This document shows positions 42,379-50,953 of a stretch of DNA of 64,000 nt, one piece after another; positions within the stretch are counted from its first letter, which is position 1, and the number at the start of each line of letters is the position of its first letter. The stretch lies in contig CAXXHV010000001.1 of assembly GCA_963678575.2 (NCBI GenBank), positions 496,001 through 560,000 of the forward strand, written 5' to 3'. A program made the position numbers and the translations under genes. The DNA comes from Pleomorphochaeta sp963678575. GTDB taxonomy: Bacteria; Spirochaetota; Spirochaetia; Sphaerochaetales; Sphaerochaetaceae. The notes beneath the pieces are model-generated. The model saw nothing but the letters and a program-made list of their open reading frames with translations. It did no database searches and was not told the DNA's origin.

Positions 42379-43158
42379 TTAGCTTTTTACATTATGATAT
42401 AAGGGACCTCTGCCTTTACCTATATTTAATTTATAGTTTATAGCCCTTGATAGATATTTTTTTGAATTCTCTATTGCTTTTTCTAATGTATCACCTTTTG
42501 CTAAATTAGAAGCAATAGAAGAAGAAAGAGTACAGCCGGTTCCATGAGTATTCATATTATCAATAAGAGGTGCTTCATACCAAGAATAACCATTTTTTGT
42601 AATTAGTAAATCTGAAGCTGAACTATTTAGATGACCTCCTTTTATTAAGAAAGGGACTTTATACTTATCAAATAATAATTCTGCTGCTTTTTTCATACCA
42701 GTCTTATTAATAATCTTAAGGTTTGATAGAGTTTGTGCTTCAAATAGATTTGGAGTTATTAATGTCGCTAAAGGAAATAGTTTTTCACAAAGTGTTGATA
42801 TTGCTTCATTATCAATTAATTTCCCATTACTTGTTGCAATCATTACAGGATCTAGAACAATATTTTTCGCATTATAAAAAGTTAATTTTTCAGAAATTAC
42901 TTTGATTATTTCAATATTAGAAACCATTCCAATTTTAGTAGCATCTGGAAAAATATCCAAAAATATTGAATCGAGTTGAGCACTTATAATTTCTTTACCA
43001 AGATTAAAAACTTTTTGAACCCCTAAAGTGTTTTGTGCAGTTATTGCTGTAATAACACTCATTGCATATACATTATGATTTGTCATAGTTTTTATATCAG
43101 CTTGAATTCCAGCCCCTCCGCTTGAATCACTTCCAGCAATTGTTAATACTTTCTTCAT
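42379..43158 (-). CDS. thiD: Hydroxymethylpyrimidine (phosphate) kinase
   Basis: A 259-residue ribokinase-fold kinase that phosphorylates HMP and then HMP-phosphate to HMP-PP for thiamine synthesis. GSDSSGGAGIQADIKT at the start is the substrate-binding signature, VLDPVMIATSNGKLI and LITPNLFEAQTLS follow, and the anion hole with catalytic Asp is in NTHGTGCTLSSSIAS. AGGAG precedes the ATG by 5 nt. Its start lies 32 nt inside the 3' end of the HAD gene, so translation is coupled. Last gene of the operon, read from right to left. Confidence 0.95.
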   Translation of the reverse strand: MKKVLTIAGSDSSGGAGIQADIKTMTNHNVYAMSVITAITAQNTLGVQKVFNLGKEIISAQLDSIFLDIFPDATKIGMVSNIEIIKVISEKLTFYNAKNIVLDPVMIATSNGKLIDNEAISTLCEKLFPLATLITPNLFEAQTLSNLKIINKTGMKKAAELLFDKYKVPFLIKGGHLNSSASDLLITKNGYSWYEAPLIDNMNTHGTGCTLSSSIASNLAKGDTLEKAIENSKKYLSRAINYKLNIGKGRGPLYHNVKS

Positions 43159-43780
43159 TTAACTCTCCTATTGAATTTATCATATAATCACAAACGGTTG
43201 AAAACCTTTTATCTTTTTTATTATTTACAATCCCAATTGTTTTCATTTTTAAATTTTTGGCACTTTTTAATGGGAAATAAGAATCATCAATGAGAATTGA
43301 ATTTGAAAATTCGAAGTTACAATTATGGGATAATTTCTGAAAGAAAAGTGAATTTGTTTTTGATATGTTGTAATCTTCTTCACTTATTATTTTGTCAAAA
43401 TAGTTAATAATATTTAAATTTGATAAACTAGAAATTAGTAATTTTTTTGGGCTAGCACTTGCAACTAATAAAGAGTATTTATCTCTAGAAAGAGAAGAGA
43501 GCAACTCTTCAACTTTTTCAAATAATTTGACTTTATTTTGGTAAGAATCTAATAAATTAAATTGTAATATTGAATCAATTTGATTATAGTTTTGTTTTAA
43601 ATTATATTTTTTAATAATATATAATATTCCTTCTTTATAGCTCATTGGCCAAAGTATTTCTTTAATATTATCATTTGGAGTTATGTTAATACTTTTTAAA
43701 TAATTTATTACTAAAGTTTCCCAAACCCATAAAGAATCTAGGAGAGTCCCATCTGCATCAAAAATTATTGTTTTTTTCAT
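43127..43780 (-). CDS. HAD phosphatase inside the thiamine salvage operon
   Basis: A 217-residue HAD hydrolase: motif I FDADGTLLDS with nucleophile Asp8 and Asp10, motif II Ser in LLVASASPKKLL, and motif IV LIDDSYFPLKSAK. The C1 cap is helical. Its start codon overlaps the thiE stop (TAATG) and its end overlaps thiD by 32 bp, so it belongs to the operon. Salvage with ThiM, ThiD and ThiE yields thiamine monophosphate; a phosphatase acting on that or on HMP-phosphate would make sense, but the substrate is inferred from position only. The sequence is more AT-rich and diverged than its neighbours and alternative general phosphatase roles are possible. Confidence 0.8.
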   Translation of the reverse strand: MKKTIIFDADGTLLDSLWVWETLVINYLKSINITPNDNIKEILWPMSYKEGILYIIKKYNLKQNYNQIDSILQFNLLDSYQNKVKLFEKVEELLSSLSRDKYSLLVASASPKKLLISSLSNLNIINYFDKIISEEDYNISKTNSLFFQKLSHNCNFEFSNSILIDDSYFPLKSAKNLKMKTIGIVNNKKDKRFSTVCDYMINSIGELNEESINNCWK

Positions 43781-44421
43781 TAAAATGCCGTCCTTTTTAC
43801 AATATCTAATAATTCTCTTGTAGCTTTTGTTATATTTGATTGTGCAAATATCGAACTTATAACTGATATTCCTGCTATGGAAGTGTTTTCAAGTAATTTA
43901 ATATTTTCTTTAGTAATTCCACCTATTGCAACTACAGATATATTTATATTCGAAGTTATTTCTTTCAAGGTATTAATACTTAAATTTTGAGCATCTTTTT
44001 TTGTTTGAGTATTAAAAATTGAACCGACTCCAATATAAGATGCACCATATTTTTCTCCTCTTTTCGCTTGTTCAACAGTTTGAGCAGATAATCCAATAAT
44101 CATTGATTTTGGAACATTTTTTAATATGGAATAATTATAAATATCATTTTGTCCTAAATGAACTCCATCAGCTTTAGCTTCTATCGCTATTGATAAATTA
44201 TCATTTACAATCAATGGTACCCCATATCTTTTACAAAGGGGTTTTAAATTTATTACTTCTTTTAAAAATTGATTTTTATCTAAATTTTTTTCTCTTATTT
44301 GAATCATAGTTGCACCACCATCGAGAGCTTGTTCTATAATATCATATATATTTTGATTTGGTTTTAACCAACTTCTATTGCTTATTGCATATAATTTTAA
44401 TTGATCTTTAGAAAATTTCAT
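43780..44421 (-). CDS. thiE: Thiamine-phosphate synthase
   Basis: A 213-residue TIM-barrel enzyme joining HMP-PP and thiazole phosphate to thiamine monophosphate. MIQIREKNLDKNQFL, PLIVNDNLSIAIEAKADGVH and LGQNDI, SAQTVEQAKRG, GVGSIFNTQTKKDA and VVAIGGITKENI are the ordered conserved blocks, including the pyrophosphate-binding residues. Its ATG overlaps thiM by 14 bp and its stop overlaps the HAD start by one base. Full length. High confidence. Confidence 0.95.
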   Translation of the reverse strand: MKFSKDQLKLYAISNRSWLKPNQNIYDIIEQALDGGATMIQIREKNLDKNQFLKEVINLKPLCKRYGVPLIVNDNLSIAIEAKADGVHLGQNDIYNYSILKNVPKSMIIGLSAQTVEQAKRGEKYGASYIGVGSIFNTQTKKDAQNLSINTLKEITSNINISVVAIGGITKENIKLLENTSIAGISVISSIFAQSNITKATRELLDIVKRTAF

Positions 44422-45217
44422 ATTTTACTCTTTCCTTAATTAAAGTTGTATCTACAAAGGAAATTGCATCAATTAAATAATTTCTATAAGATGAATTTCC
44501 TTCATTTATTAATAATTTTTCTTTTGCAATTTCTCCTGCAATTCCCATTTGAGCAATAGCACTAATACATGCTTTATAAGGATTATTAGTAGATGCTACA
44601 TGAGCGGCAATTAAACTTGTAAGCATACAACCAGTTCCTGTCACACTGCTCATAAAGGCATCCCCATTATTAATTAATAAGCATTCCTCTTTATTGCAAA
44701 TGATATCTGTTTTTCCACTAATTGCGATTATACAGTCCAATTTATAACTTAAAGCTTTAGCCATTTTTATTATAGAGTTTTGATTAGATGTATTAATTAA
44801 ATCTTTTTCATTTGCATCAACGCCTCTAGTATTATTTTGAGTATTAGCAATAGCTTTTATTTCACTTATATTTGCTCTTATTACTGAGATTTTGCCTTTG
44901 CTTAATATTTTTTTAATACATTCATTTCTAAAAGGAGAAGCTCCAACACCAACAGGGTCTAAAATTATTGGAATATTTTTATCATTAGCTACTTCAATCG
45001 AAAGAAGCATGCTTTCAATAGTCCTTTCATTTATTGTTCCTATGTTTAAATAAAGAGCATTAGAAATACTAGTTATATCAGATACTTCATTTATAGAATC
45101 AGCCATAACTGGGGAAGCGCCACTTGATAATAGAATATTTGCGACATCATTAACTGTTACATAGTTTGTGATACAATGAATTAGTGGTTTAATTTGTTTT
45201 ACATTATTTTTGAACAT
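44408..45217 (-). CDS. thiM: Hydroxyethylthiazole kinase
   Basis: A 269-residue ribokinase-superfamily kinase that phosphorylates the thiazole moiety for salvage. CITNYVTVNDVANILLSSGA and SPVMADSINEV are the hallmark N-terminal blocks, PIILDPVGVGASPFR holds the substrate site, and NGDAFMSSVTGTGCMLTSLI has the anion hole and catalytic Cys/Gly. Overlaps cytX by 14 bp and thiE by 14 bp. With thiD and thiE it forms the salvage route from free hydroxymethylpyrimidine and thiazole; no de novo thiC or thiG is present in the window. Confidence 0.95.
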   Translation of the reverse strand: MFKNNVKQIKPLIHCITNYVTVNDVANILLSSGASPVMADSINEVSDITSISNALYLNIGTINERTIESMLLSIEVANDKNIPIILDPVGVGASPFRNECIKKILSKGKISVIRANISEIKAIANTQNNTRGVDANEKDLINTSNQNSIIKMAKALSYKLDCIIAISGKTDIICNKEECLLINNGDAFMSSVTGTGCMLTSLIAAHVASTNNPYKACISAIAQMGIAGEIAKEKLLINEGNSSYRNYLIDAISFVDTTLIKERVKYEIF

Positions 45218-46367
45218 TTTTAAGTCCTTTTTTATTTATTGAATTGTAAATTATTACGATTAAAGAAGTTATAATCATTGTTGGGATTGAAATTCCTAAG
45301 AAAAAATCTATATATAGTAAATATCTATAGATAATGAAGCCAATTAAAAAAATCAAACAATTTGGCTTATCAAAAATTGTGTTGCTTACATCTTTTTTTA
45401 TTATGAAATAGTCTGTAATTTGAATCGCGGCCATAGGAATAAAAACAGAGCTAATTAAATAAAGAAAAGATTCTAATGTTCCTTGATTCCAAAACAAAGC
45501 AATTATTAATCCTATAATTACACTAATAATAGATACTTTTTTTTCATTTATATTGAAGATGGAAAAACTAATACCACAAGAGAAAACATCTAAAAAAGTT
45601 GTAGTTACTGTTGATAATATTATTAGAATAAGACCAATCGAACCCATTCCCAATTTGGATAAGATAATTGCAAAATCACTTTCTTTAGTATATAAGGCAC
45701 AAAATAGTCCAATGATATACATCCAAGAACTAGCAAAGAAATATGTTGTTGCGCTGATTAGTGGTATTTTATTATTACTTTTCTTTGTATTCGTATAATC
45801 ACCTATTAAAGGTAACCAAGAAAGTGGCATAGCAATTGATAATTCAAGAGCAGAGAAAATGCTTATTGATGATTTCATTTCTGTTGTATAATTTAAAGAG
45901 AAAATTTTTTTACTTACTATTAGTGTGAGCAAGAAAAGAAGAAAAATAATTAATGAGGATATGGTAGTAAGTTCTTTATATTTTATAATTAACCAACAAA
46001 TAATAAGAATTGAGATTAGGAAAGAAAAAGTAGTAACACTAATTTTATTAAACAATAGATTAGCAGCAATAGCTCCTGAATAAATCATTATTGCTGTCCA
46101 GCCAATTAACTGAATTCCATTTACTGAAGCAAAAAAGAGACTCCCTCTTTTTCCAAAAGACCTAGAGGTACTTTTCATTGTTGTAAGTTTTGTTTTGGAA
46201 CTTATTAGTCCAATTAAGTACATAAGAGTGCATCCAATTAAGTGTCCAATAATTATAATAATTATTCCATTTTTTAAACCTAGGGGAGCAAAAAAAGTAC
46301 CAGTGAGAATTTCGGCGATAGAAATTGCAGCGCCAAACCAAAGAAAAATTGAATTGATATAAAGCAT
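45204..46367 (-). CDS. cytX: Hydroxymethylpyrimidine transporter, CytX-like (NCS1 family)
   Basis: A 387-residue inner-membrane protein with about 12 hydrophobic helices. WFGAAISIAEILTGTFFAPLG and IGHLIGCTLMYLIGLI at the start, and SWLPLIGDYTNT in the middle, are typical of CytX in the nucleobase:cation symporter 1 family. It is the first gene of the thiamine operon and lies directly under a TPP riboswitch, which supports import of hydroxymethylpyrimidine. The ATG is preceded by AAGGA, which is buried in a hairpin of the riboswitch expression region. Substrate is by context and family, not by direct evidence. Confidence 0.87.
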   Translation of the reverse strand: MLYINSIFLWFGAAISIAEILTGTFFAPLGLKNGIIIIIIGHLIGCTLMYLIGLISSKTKLTTMKSTSRSFGKRGSLFFASVNGIQLIGWTAIMIYSGAIAANLLFNKISVTTFSFLISILIICWLIIKYKELTTISSLIIFLLFLLTLIVSKKIFSLNYTTEMKSSISIFSALELSIAMPLSWLPLIGDYTNTKKSNNKIPLISATTYFFASSWMYIIGLFCALYTKESDFAIILSKLGMGSIGLILIILSTVTTTFLDVFSCGISFSIFNINEKKVSIISVIIGLIIALFWNQGTLESFLYLISSVFIPMAAIQITDYFIIKKDVSNTIFDKPNCLIFLIGFIIYRYLLYIDFFLGISIPTMIITSLIVIIYNSINKKGLKNVQK

Positions 46368-46373
46368 ATTATA

Positions 46374-46416
46374 AACATCCTTCGAACCAAGACTCTGATT
46401 AAAATGAAAGATGTTT
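46374..46416 (-). promoter_or_regulatory. Shine-Dalgarno-masking hairpin of the TPP riboswitch
   Basis: On the minus strand AAACATCTTTC (complement of 46406-46416) pairs with GAAGGATGTTT (complement of 46373-46383), one G-U pair. The second arm contains the cytX Shine-Dalgarno AAGGA, so the hairpin would block translation. No T run follows, so control is probably translational. Confidence 0.65.
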
Positions 46417-46420
46417 TTGA

Positions 46421-46509
46421 AACTTCCTCCGCTGGCATTATCCAGATCAGGTTAAAGGGTCGAAGTTAATTACTTCCTCTCAGCTTGCTTACAAGCTCCC
46501 CTGGTTCTT
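46421..46509 (-). ncRNA. TPP riboswitch (THI element)
   Basis: On the minus strand the conserved aptamer parts appear in order: ACCAGGGGAGC, GCTGAGAGGAAG, GACCCTTTAACCTGATCTGG, ATAATGCCAGCGGAGGAAG. These are the canonical CUGAGA, ACCUGAU, GGAUAAUGCCAGCG and GGAAG cores that bind thiamine pyrophosphate. It controls the operon cytX-thiM-thiE-HAD-thiD. One optional stem (P3a-like) is AAGTAATTAACTT. Confidence 0.98.
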
Positions 46510-46527
46510 ATAGTTAAATTTAAATTG

Positions 46528-46556
46528 AATATAACATTTTAATACAGAAGGGACAA
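46528..46556 (-). promoter_or_regulatory. Promoter of the thiamine operon
   Basis: Minus strand: TTGTCC (complement of 46551-46556), 17 nt, TATATT (complement of 46528-46533), preceded by TG one base away (extended -10). Transcription would begin a few bases before the riboswitch. Confidence 0.65.
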
Positions 46557-46628
46557 GCCGGATATTAAGATGGAATAAGTTATTTTCGTTATTTTCGTTA
46601 TTTTTATAGATATCTTTCGTTTTTTTCG

Positions 46629-46656
46629 TTGATATTATTTAGAATTGTGATATTAT
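46629..46656 (+). promoter_or_regulatory. Promoter giving a leaderless mRNA for the aldolase gene
   Basis: TTGATA (46629-46634), 16 nt, TATTAT (46651-46656), then only 6 nt to the ATG at 46663, which has no Shine-Dalgarno. Just upstream, TTTTCGTT recurs several times between 46583 and 46630 and may be a binding site. Confidence 0.55.
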
Positions 46657-46662
46657 TAAGTC

Positions 46663-47298
46663 ATGAATATTGAAAATTATTATAATGAAAGAAAAATGGT
46701 AGCTGATTTTATGGTTAGATTGTATAACAGACATTTAACCACAGCTAGTGGAGGAAATATTTCTTTAAGACTGAATGATGAGTATTTCTGCATCACCCCA
46801 ACATCTCTTGATAAAGGTAAATTAATTCCAGAACAAATTGCCATAGTCAAATTTGATGGTACAAACATGACTCCAAATTTAAAATTAAGCATAGAAACAG
46901 AAATGCATAGAAGAACTCTTTTAGCAAGAAGTGATATGAATGCTGTTGTTCATGCGCATCCAATTTATGCTAGTAGTTTTAGTACTTCTTTAGAGTGTAA
47001 ATTAACTGCAAGATACACTGCAGAGGCTTATTGGGTTGTAAGAGATGTTGTTAATGTTCCTTATGCTTTAATGGGTACTGAAGAACTTGCTATTGCCGTA
47101 TCAGATAATATGAAGACAAATACTGTTTTACTCATGGAAAATCATGGGGCAATAGCAACAGGTGAGACATTGCTTTTGGCTTTTGATAAATTAGAACTTC
47201 TTGAAAGGGCTGCTCAAATGCAAATTATATGTCAGAATATTCCAGGAAGTCACACTTTGACTAATGAACAATGTGAAGTTCTAAATAATTGGCCATAA
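46663..47298 (+). CDS. Class II aldolase, L-fuculose-phosphate-aldolase-like
   Basis: A 211-residue zinc-dependent aldolase of the FucA/AraD fold. LTTASGGNISLRL carries the phosphate-binding region, AVVHAHPIYAS the His pair for zinc, and MENHGAIATG the third conserved His region. The substrate is a ketose 1-phosphate, such as L-fuculose or L-rhamnulose phosphate, giving dihydroxyacetone phosphate and an aldehyde. With the rhamnulokinase two genes on it could split rhamnulose phosphate, although the dedicated RhaD aldolase is longer. Probably leaderless. Its stop overlaps the next start (TAATG). Confidence 0.85.
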   Translation: MNIENYYNERKMVADFMVRLYNRHLTTASGGNISLRLNDEYFCITPTSLDKGKLIPEQIAIVKFDGTNMTPNLKLSIETEMHRRTLLARSDMNAVVHAHPIYASSFSTSLECKLTARYTAEAYWVVRDVVNVPYALMGTEELAIAVSDNMKTNTVLLMENHGAIATGETLLLAFDKLELLERAAQMQIICQNIPGSHTLTNEQCEVLNNWP

Positions 47299-48059
47299 TG
47301 TATAATAAATTAAGTAATAGACAAAATTTAATTCTTGATATGCTTGATGGCCTTGAAGGTGTTCCTGTTACTGAAATAAGTAATAGATTGTCTCTTTCTG
47401 TTGTAACTATTAGAACTGAACTTAGAACTTTGGAAAAAAAGGGGCTAGTTTATCGAAGTGGTGGTAAAGTTTATAATAATTTAAATGTTCCCATGCATTT
47501 TAGATTTAAAAAGAACCTTAAGGAAAAGACTGCAATTGCTAAAAAAGCTGCTTCTCTAATAAGTGATAATAATTCAATTATGATTTGTCAGGGGAGTACT
47601 GCTGCATTAGTTCCTACCTACATAAAAAATAAAAAAGGTATAAAGATAATAACAAATTCATTTCAAGCTTTTGAAGTTTGTAAAAATAACCAAAATTTTG
47701 AAATAAGTATAATAGGTGGAAATTATTATCCTTTGTTAGATGCTAATGCTGGGTTTAACGCTATTGAACAAGTCAAGAATTATTTTGTTGATATTTTATT
47801 TATTGGAGCTGATGGAGTTTCTATTGATTTCGGAGTTTCCACAGCAATGGAAGAGAATTCGCAATTATTAAGGAATATGGCGAGGAATGCTCAAAAGACT
47901 ATTTTGTTGATAGATTCTTCAAAGGTAGGAATAAATGCATTATTTAAAATATTATCTTTGAAAGAACTTTCTGCAATTGTGATTGATTCTAATTGTCCCC
48001 TTTCTTTTATTAAAGAAGCAAAAAATCAAGGGGTCGAAGTAATTATTGCAAATATATAA
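47298..48059 (+). CDS. DeoR family transcriptional regulator (first of two)
   Basis: A 253-residue repressor. ATG 47298 overlaps the aldolase stop by one base; an upstream TTG is not needed. The N-terminal winged helix is NLILDMLDGLEGVPVTEISN with RLSLSVVTIRTELRTLEKKG; the C-terminal sensor is the phosphosugar-binding fold with IMICQGSTAALVP, IKIITNSFQAFE and the GADGV segment. DeoR regulators usually respond to a sugar phosphate of the pathway they control. Here it sits inside the operon aldolase-regulator-rhaB-FSA, so it probably autoregulates it. It differs clearly from the second DeoR regulator at 50.2 kb. Confidence 0.87.
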   Translation: MYNKLSNRQNLILDMLDGLEGVPVTEISNRLSLSVVTIRTELRTLEKKGLVYRSGGKVYNNLNVPMHFRFKKNLKEKTAIAKKAASLISDNNSIMICQGSTAALVPTYIKNKKGIKIITNSFQAFEVCKNNQNFEISIIGGNYYPLLDANAGFNAIEQVKNYFVDILFIGADGVSIDFGVSTAMEENSQLLRNMARNAQKTILLIDSSKVGINALFKILSLKELSAIVIDSNCPLSFIKEAKNQGVEVIIANI

Positions 48060-48070
48060 TTGGGGGATAA

Positions 48071-49510
48071 ATGAGTAATTTACATGTTGCTATAGATCTT
48101 GGAGGATCTCATGGTAGGGTCTCAGTTGGAGGCATAAATCAAGAGTTAGATAGTATTTATAATTTTGATACACGGTATGGAGTAATAAAAAACAATGTTT
48201 ATTGGGAAATACTATCTATGTTTCAAGAAATAAAGACTGGCTTAAAATTGGCTTATAAAAAATATGGATCAAGAATCTCTTCAATAGGATTTGATACTTG
48301 GGGGGTTGATTATGGTCTTCTTGATGAAAAGGATGAATTGCTTACATTGCCTTCACATTTTAGAGATCCAAGAACGTTATCCGTTATGGATGAAGTAATT
48401 GATAAGGTTGGCGGGGAAGAACAAATCTTTAGATTGACTGGAATTGATAAAGAATCTTTTAATACAATATATCAGTTGTATGAAACAAAAAAAAATCGAC
48501 CTTCCTTATTTTCTTGTGTTAAATCTTATTTATCTATTCCTGATTTATTTGGTTATTGGTTCACTGGAATTAAGCAAAGCGAGAGAACTCACGCTAGTAC
48601 AACACAACTGTATAATCCTAATTCAAAAGATTGGAATTGGGAAATAATTGATGCATTAGGTTTTTCTAGATCAATATTTTCGCCTATTGTTGATTCTGGT
48701 ACAATTAGAGGTCCAATTTTACCAAATATAGCAAAAGAATTAGGTTTTGTAACTCCTGTAGTTTTTGTAAATTGCGCAGAGCATGATACAGCATCAGCTG
48801 TATCAACAATCATAAAAAATCCTCAAGAGGATACAATGTTTATTTCAAGTGGAACCTGGTCCTTGATTGGGTGTTTTTTAGATGAGCCTATAGTAACAAA
48901 ACAAGCTTATCAAAAACGGTTCACTAATGAAGTAACTGCTGAAGGGAAAATAAGATTTCTTAGAAATGTTATGGGGATGTTAATTCAGCATGAATGTATA
49001 AAATGCTGGAAAGATTTAGGAAAAGATATAAGCTTAAAAGAATTGGATCAAATGACATTAAAAGAAATAAATTTTGAAGGAATAATTGATCCTCTTTCAG
49101 AAGTTTTTTTACCCCCAAATTCTATTGGAGGGCCTATGGTAGATAGGATTGATAAGTGGTGTTTAGAACATAATCAAAAGATACCTAAAAACGAAGGTCA
49201 ATATATGGTGGCAGTTTATAAAGGATTAGCTCAAACTTATAAAGATACTTTATTAGAATTAGAAAAAATAACAAATAAAAATTTCAAAAAAATAAATATT
49301 GTTGGTGGTGCTTCCAAGAATTGGATTTTAAATCAGATGACTGCGGATATTTGTGAATTAAATATTATCGCAGGACCCTCAGAAGCTTCTTCTTTAGGAA
49401 ATATTAACATGCAAATGCTTGCAATGGGAGAGATTAAAGATATTAATGAAGGTTTGCAATTATTAAAAAATGAAATTAATTTAAAAACATTTACTCCACA
49501 AAAAATATAA
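48071..49510 (+). CDS. rhaB: Rhamnulokinase-like FGGY sugar kinase
   Basis: A 479-residue FGGY kinase. AIDLGGSHGRVSVGG (phosphate loop), SIGFDTWGVDYGLLDEKDEL, HFRDPRT, SYLSIPDLFGYWFTG, NCAEHDTASAV, SSGTWSLIGC and the C-terminal INIVGGASKNWILNQMTAD are the pattern of RhaB, which phosphorylates L-rhamnulose at position 1. Kinases of this branch may also act on fuculose or other 6-deoxyketoses, so the exact sugar is open; no rhamnose isomerase is nearby. GGGG lies 7 nt before the ATG. The gap before it is 11 bp and after it 13 bp, within one operon. Confidence 0.88.
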   Translation: MSNLHVAIDLGGSHGRVSVGGINQELDSIYNFDTRYGVIKNNVYWEILSMFQEIKTGLKLAYKKYGSRISSIGFDTWGVDYGLLDEKDELLTLPSHFRDPRTLSVMDEVIDKVGGEEQIFRLTGIDKESFNTIYQLYETKKNRPSLFSCVKSYLSIPDLFGYWFTGIKQSERTHASTTQLYNPNSKDWNWEIIDALGFSRSIFSPIVDSGTIRGPILPNIAKELGFVTPVVFVNCAEHDTASAVSTIIKNPQEDTMFISSGTWSLIGCFLDEPIVTKQAYQKRFTNEVTAEGKIRFLRNVMGMLIQHECIKCWKDLGKDISLKELDQMTLKEINFEGIIDPLSEVFLPPNSIGGPMVDRIDKWCLEHNQKIPKNEGQYMVAVYKGLAQTYKDTLLELEKITNKNFKKINIVGGASKNWILNQMTADICELNIIAGPSEASSLGNINMQMLAMGEIKDINEGLQLLKNEINLKTFTPQKI

Positions 49511-49523
49511 GAAGGTTGATAAT

Positions 49524-50201
49524 ATGGAACTATTATTAGATAGCGGGAATTTAGATGTGATTAAAGAAAATTTGTTGTGGTGTCCTCTTTCGGGGGTTAC
49601 AACAAATCCATCAATTATTGGAAAAGAAAATAATATTAATTTCTTTAATCATTTGAATAATATAAAAAGTATGCTAGATGATAAAAAATCTCTACATGTG
49701 CAAGTTATATCAAATGATTTTGAAGGAATTATTAAAGAGGCTAATAGAATAAAAGAAATTCTTGGAGATGATATCTACATTAAAATCCCAGCTACAAAAA
49801 CTGGATTGAAAGCTATAGCTTTTCTTAGTTCTCACGATTTTAATATAACAGCTACTTGTGTTTATTCAACTTTACAAGGAGCAATGTGTGCTCTTGCTGG
49901 AGCAAAGTATATAGCTGTATATTATAATAGAATTGAAAATAGTGGGGGCTCAGCAAATAAGGTAATTTCAGAGCTTTCAAAAATCCCTCAAATTTCTAAT
50001 AATTCAATTAAAATATTAGCGGCTTCTTTTAAGAATATCAATCAAGTGATAGCTGCATTTTCAAATGGAGCACAAGCTTGTACTATACCAAGTGATATAT
50101 TAAAAAAAAGTATTGAAAGTTTATTAGTTGATGAAGCTTGTGAGAATTTTAAGAAAGATTGGGAAAAGGTATATGGTGAAAAAGCTATTTATCAACTTTA
50201 A
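49524..50201 (+). CDS. Transaldolase-like fructose-6-phosphate aldolase (FSA/TalC family)
   Basis: A 225-residue TIM-barrel aldolase of the small transaldolase family. MELLLDSGNLDVI and GVTTNPSIIGKE at the start, YIKIPATKTGLKAI with the Schiff-base Lys, and NITATCVYSTLQGAMCALAG are the known blocks. FSA enzymes split fructose 6-phosphate or related ketoses using dihydroxyacetone as donor. In this operon, with a kinase and class II aldolase, it may handle another carbon skeleton. Last gene of the operon; its stop overlaps the convergent DeoR gene by 4 bp. Confidence 0.87.
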   Translation: MELLLDSGNLDVIKENLLWCPLSGVTTNPSIIGKENNINFFNHLNNIKSMLDDKKSLHVQVISNDFEGIIKEANRIKEILGDDIYIKIPATKTGLKAIAFLSSHDFNITATCVYSTLQGAMCALAGAKYIAVYYNRIENSGGSANKVISELSKIPQISNNSIKILAASFKNINQVIAAFSNGAQACTIPSDILKKSIESLLVDEACENFKKDWEKVYGEKAIYQL

Positions 50202-50953
50202 TCTGTTAATAGTATTTCAATACCTAAATTCTCGAGCAATTGTTTGTATTCATCAGGTATATTTGGATCTGTAATTATTCTATCAAAATCACTGCCTTTT
50301 CCAAATATACAAGTACTTACATTCCCAAATTTGCTAGAATCAGAAACAATAATAGTTTCTTTACTATTTCTTACTATAGCCTGTTTTAATGACTTTTCAT
50401 CAATATAACTACAAGTAACTCCCAGTTCATAATCAAAACCAGTTATACCAACAAAAGCTTTATTTGCTCTATATTTGTCAATTTCAAGTGCTTGTTCATT
50501 TGAAATAAATGAATTAGATTTTTGTGAATATTTTCCTCCACAAACAATTAATGTGCTTTTTTTAAATTTTTGTAATTTGTTTATAACTGGTAAAGAAAAT
50601 GTTATAAATGTGCATTCTAAATTTATATCAAGATATTCTGCAATTAATTCTACAGTAGTTCCTGTATCAAAAAAAATTATATCTCCATTGTTGACCATTG
50701 AAGCAGCTAATTTTGCTATTTTAATTTTCTTATCTCTATTTATGGTTAATTCTTGTAATCTGTCATAATTAGAAACTGTTTGGATTACTTTAATCCCTCC
50801 AAAAACTTGTTTTGCAAGTTTATTTTGATCTAAATACTGAATATCTCTTCTAATTGTCATCTCAGATACTTGAAATCTATCCGCAATTTGTTTTACTGAT
50901 AAAAAATGATTTTCTCTTAGTAGTTGTAATTCTTCTTCTTGTCTTTTATTCAT
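50198..50953 (-). CDS. DeoR/GlpR family transcriptional regulator (second)
   Basis: A 251-residue regulator with the classical GlpR-like helix-turn-helix (LSVKQIADRFQVSEMTIRRD then IQYLDQNKLAKQVFGG) and a sugar-phosphate-sensing domain (DIIFFDTGTTVELIA, TFITFSLPVINKL, AFVGITGFDYELGVTC, VSDSSKFG). It overlaps the VOC gene before it by 8 bp, and that pair is divergent from the SIS/ABC operon starting at 51675, whose promoter region carries dyads. It most likely represses that operon and responds to an intermediate of the same sugar. Confidence 0.9.
   Translation of the reverse strand: MNKRQEEELQLLRENHFLSVKQIADRFQVSEMTIRRDIQYLDQNKLAKQVFGGIKVIQTVSNYDRLQELTINRDKKIKIAKLAASMVNNGDIIFFDTGTTVELIAEYLDINLECTFITFSLPVINKLQKFKKSTLIVCGGKYSQKSNSFISNEQALEIDKYRANKAFVGITGFDYELGVTCSYIDEKSLKQAIVRNSKETIIVSDSSKFGNVSTCIFGKGSDFDRIITDPNIPDEYKQLLENLGIEILLTD

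Noticed and set aside
46381..46395. GGTTCGAA string near the thiamine leader as part of a tRNA T-arm
   Set aside because: No acceptor or anticodon stems surround it, and the position is explained by the riboswitch expression region.
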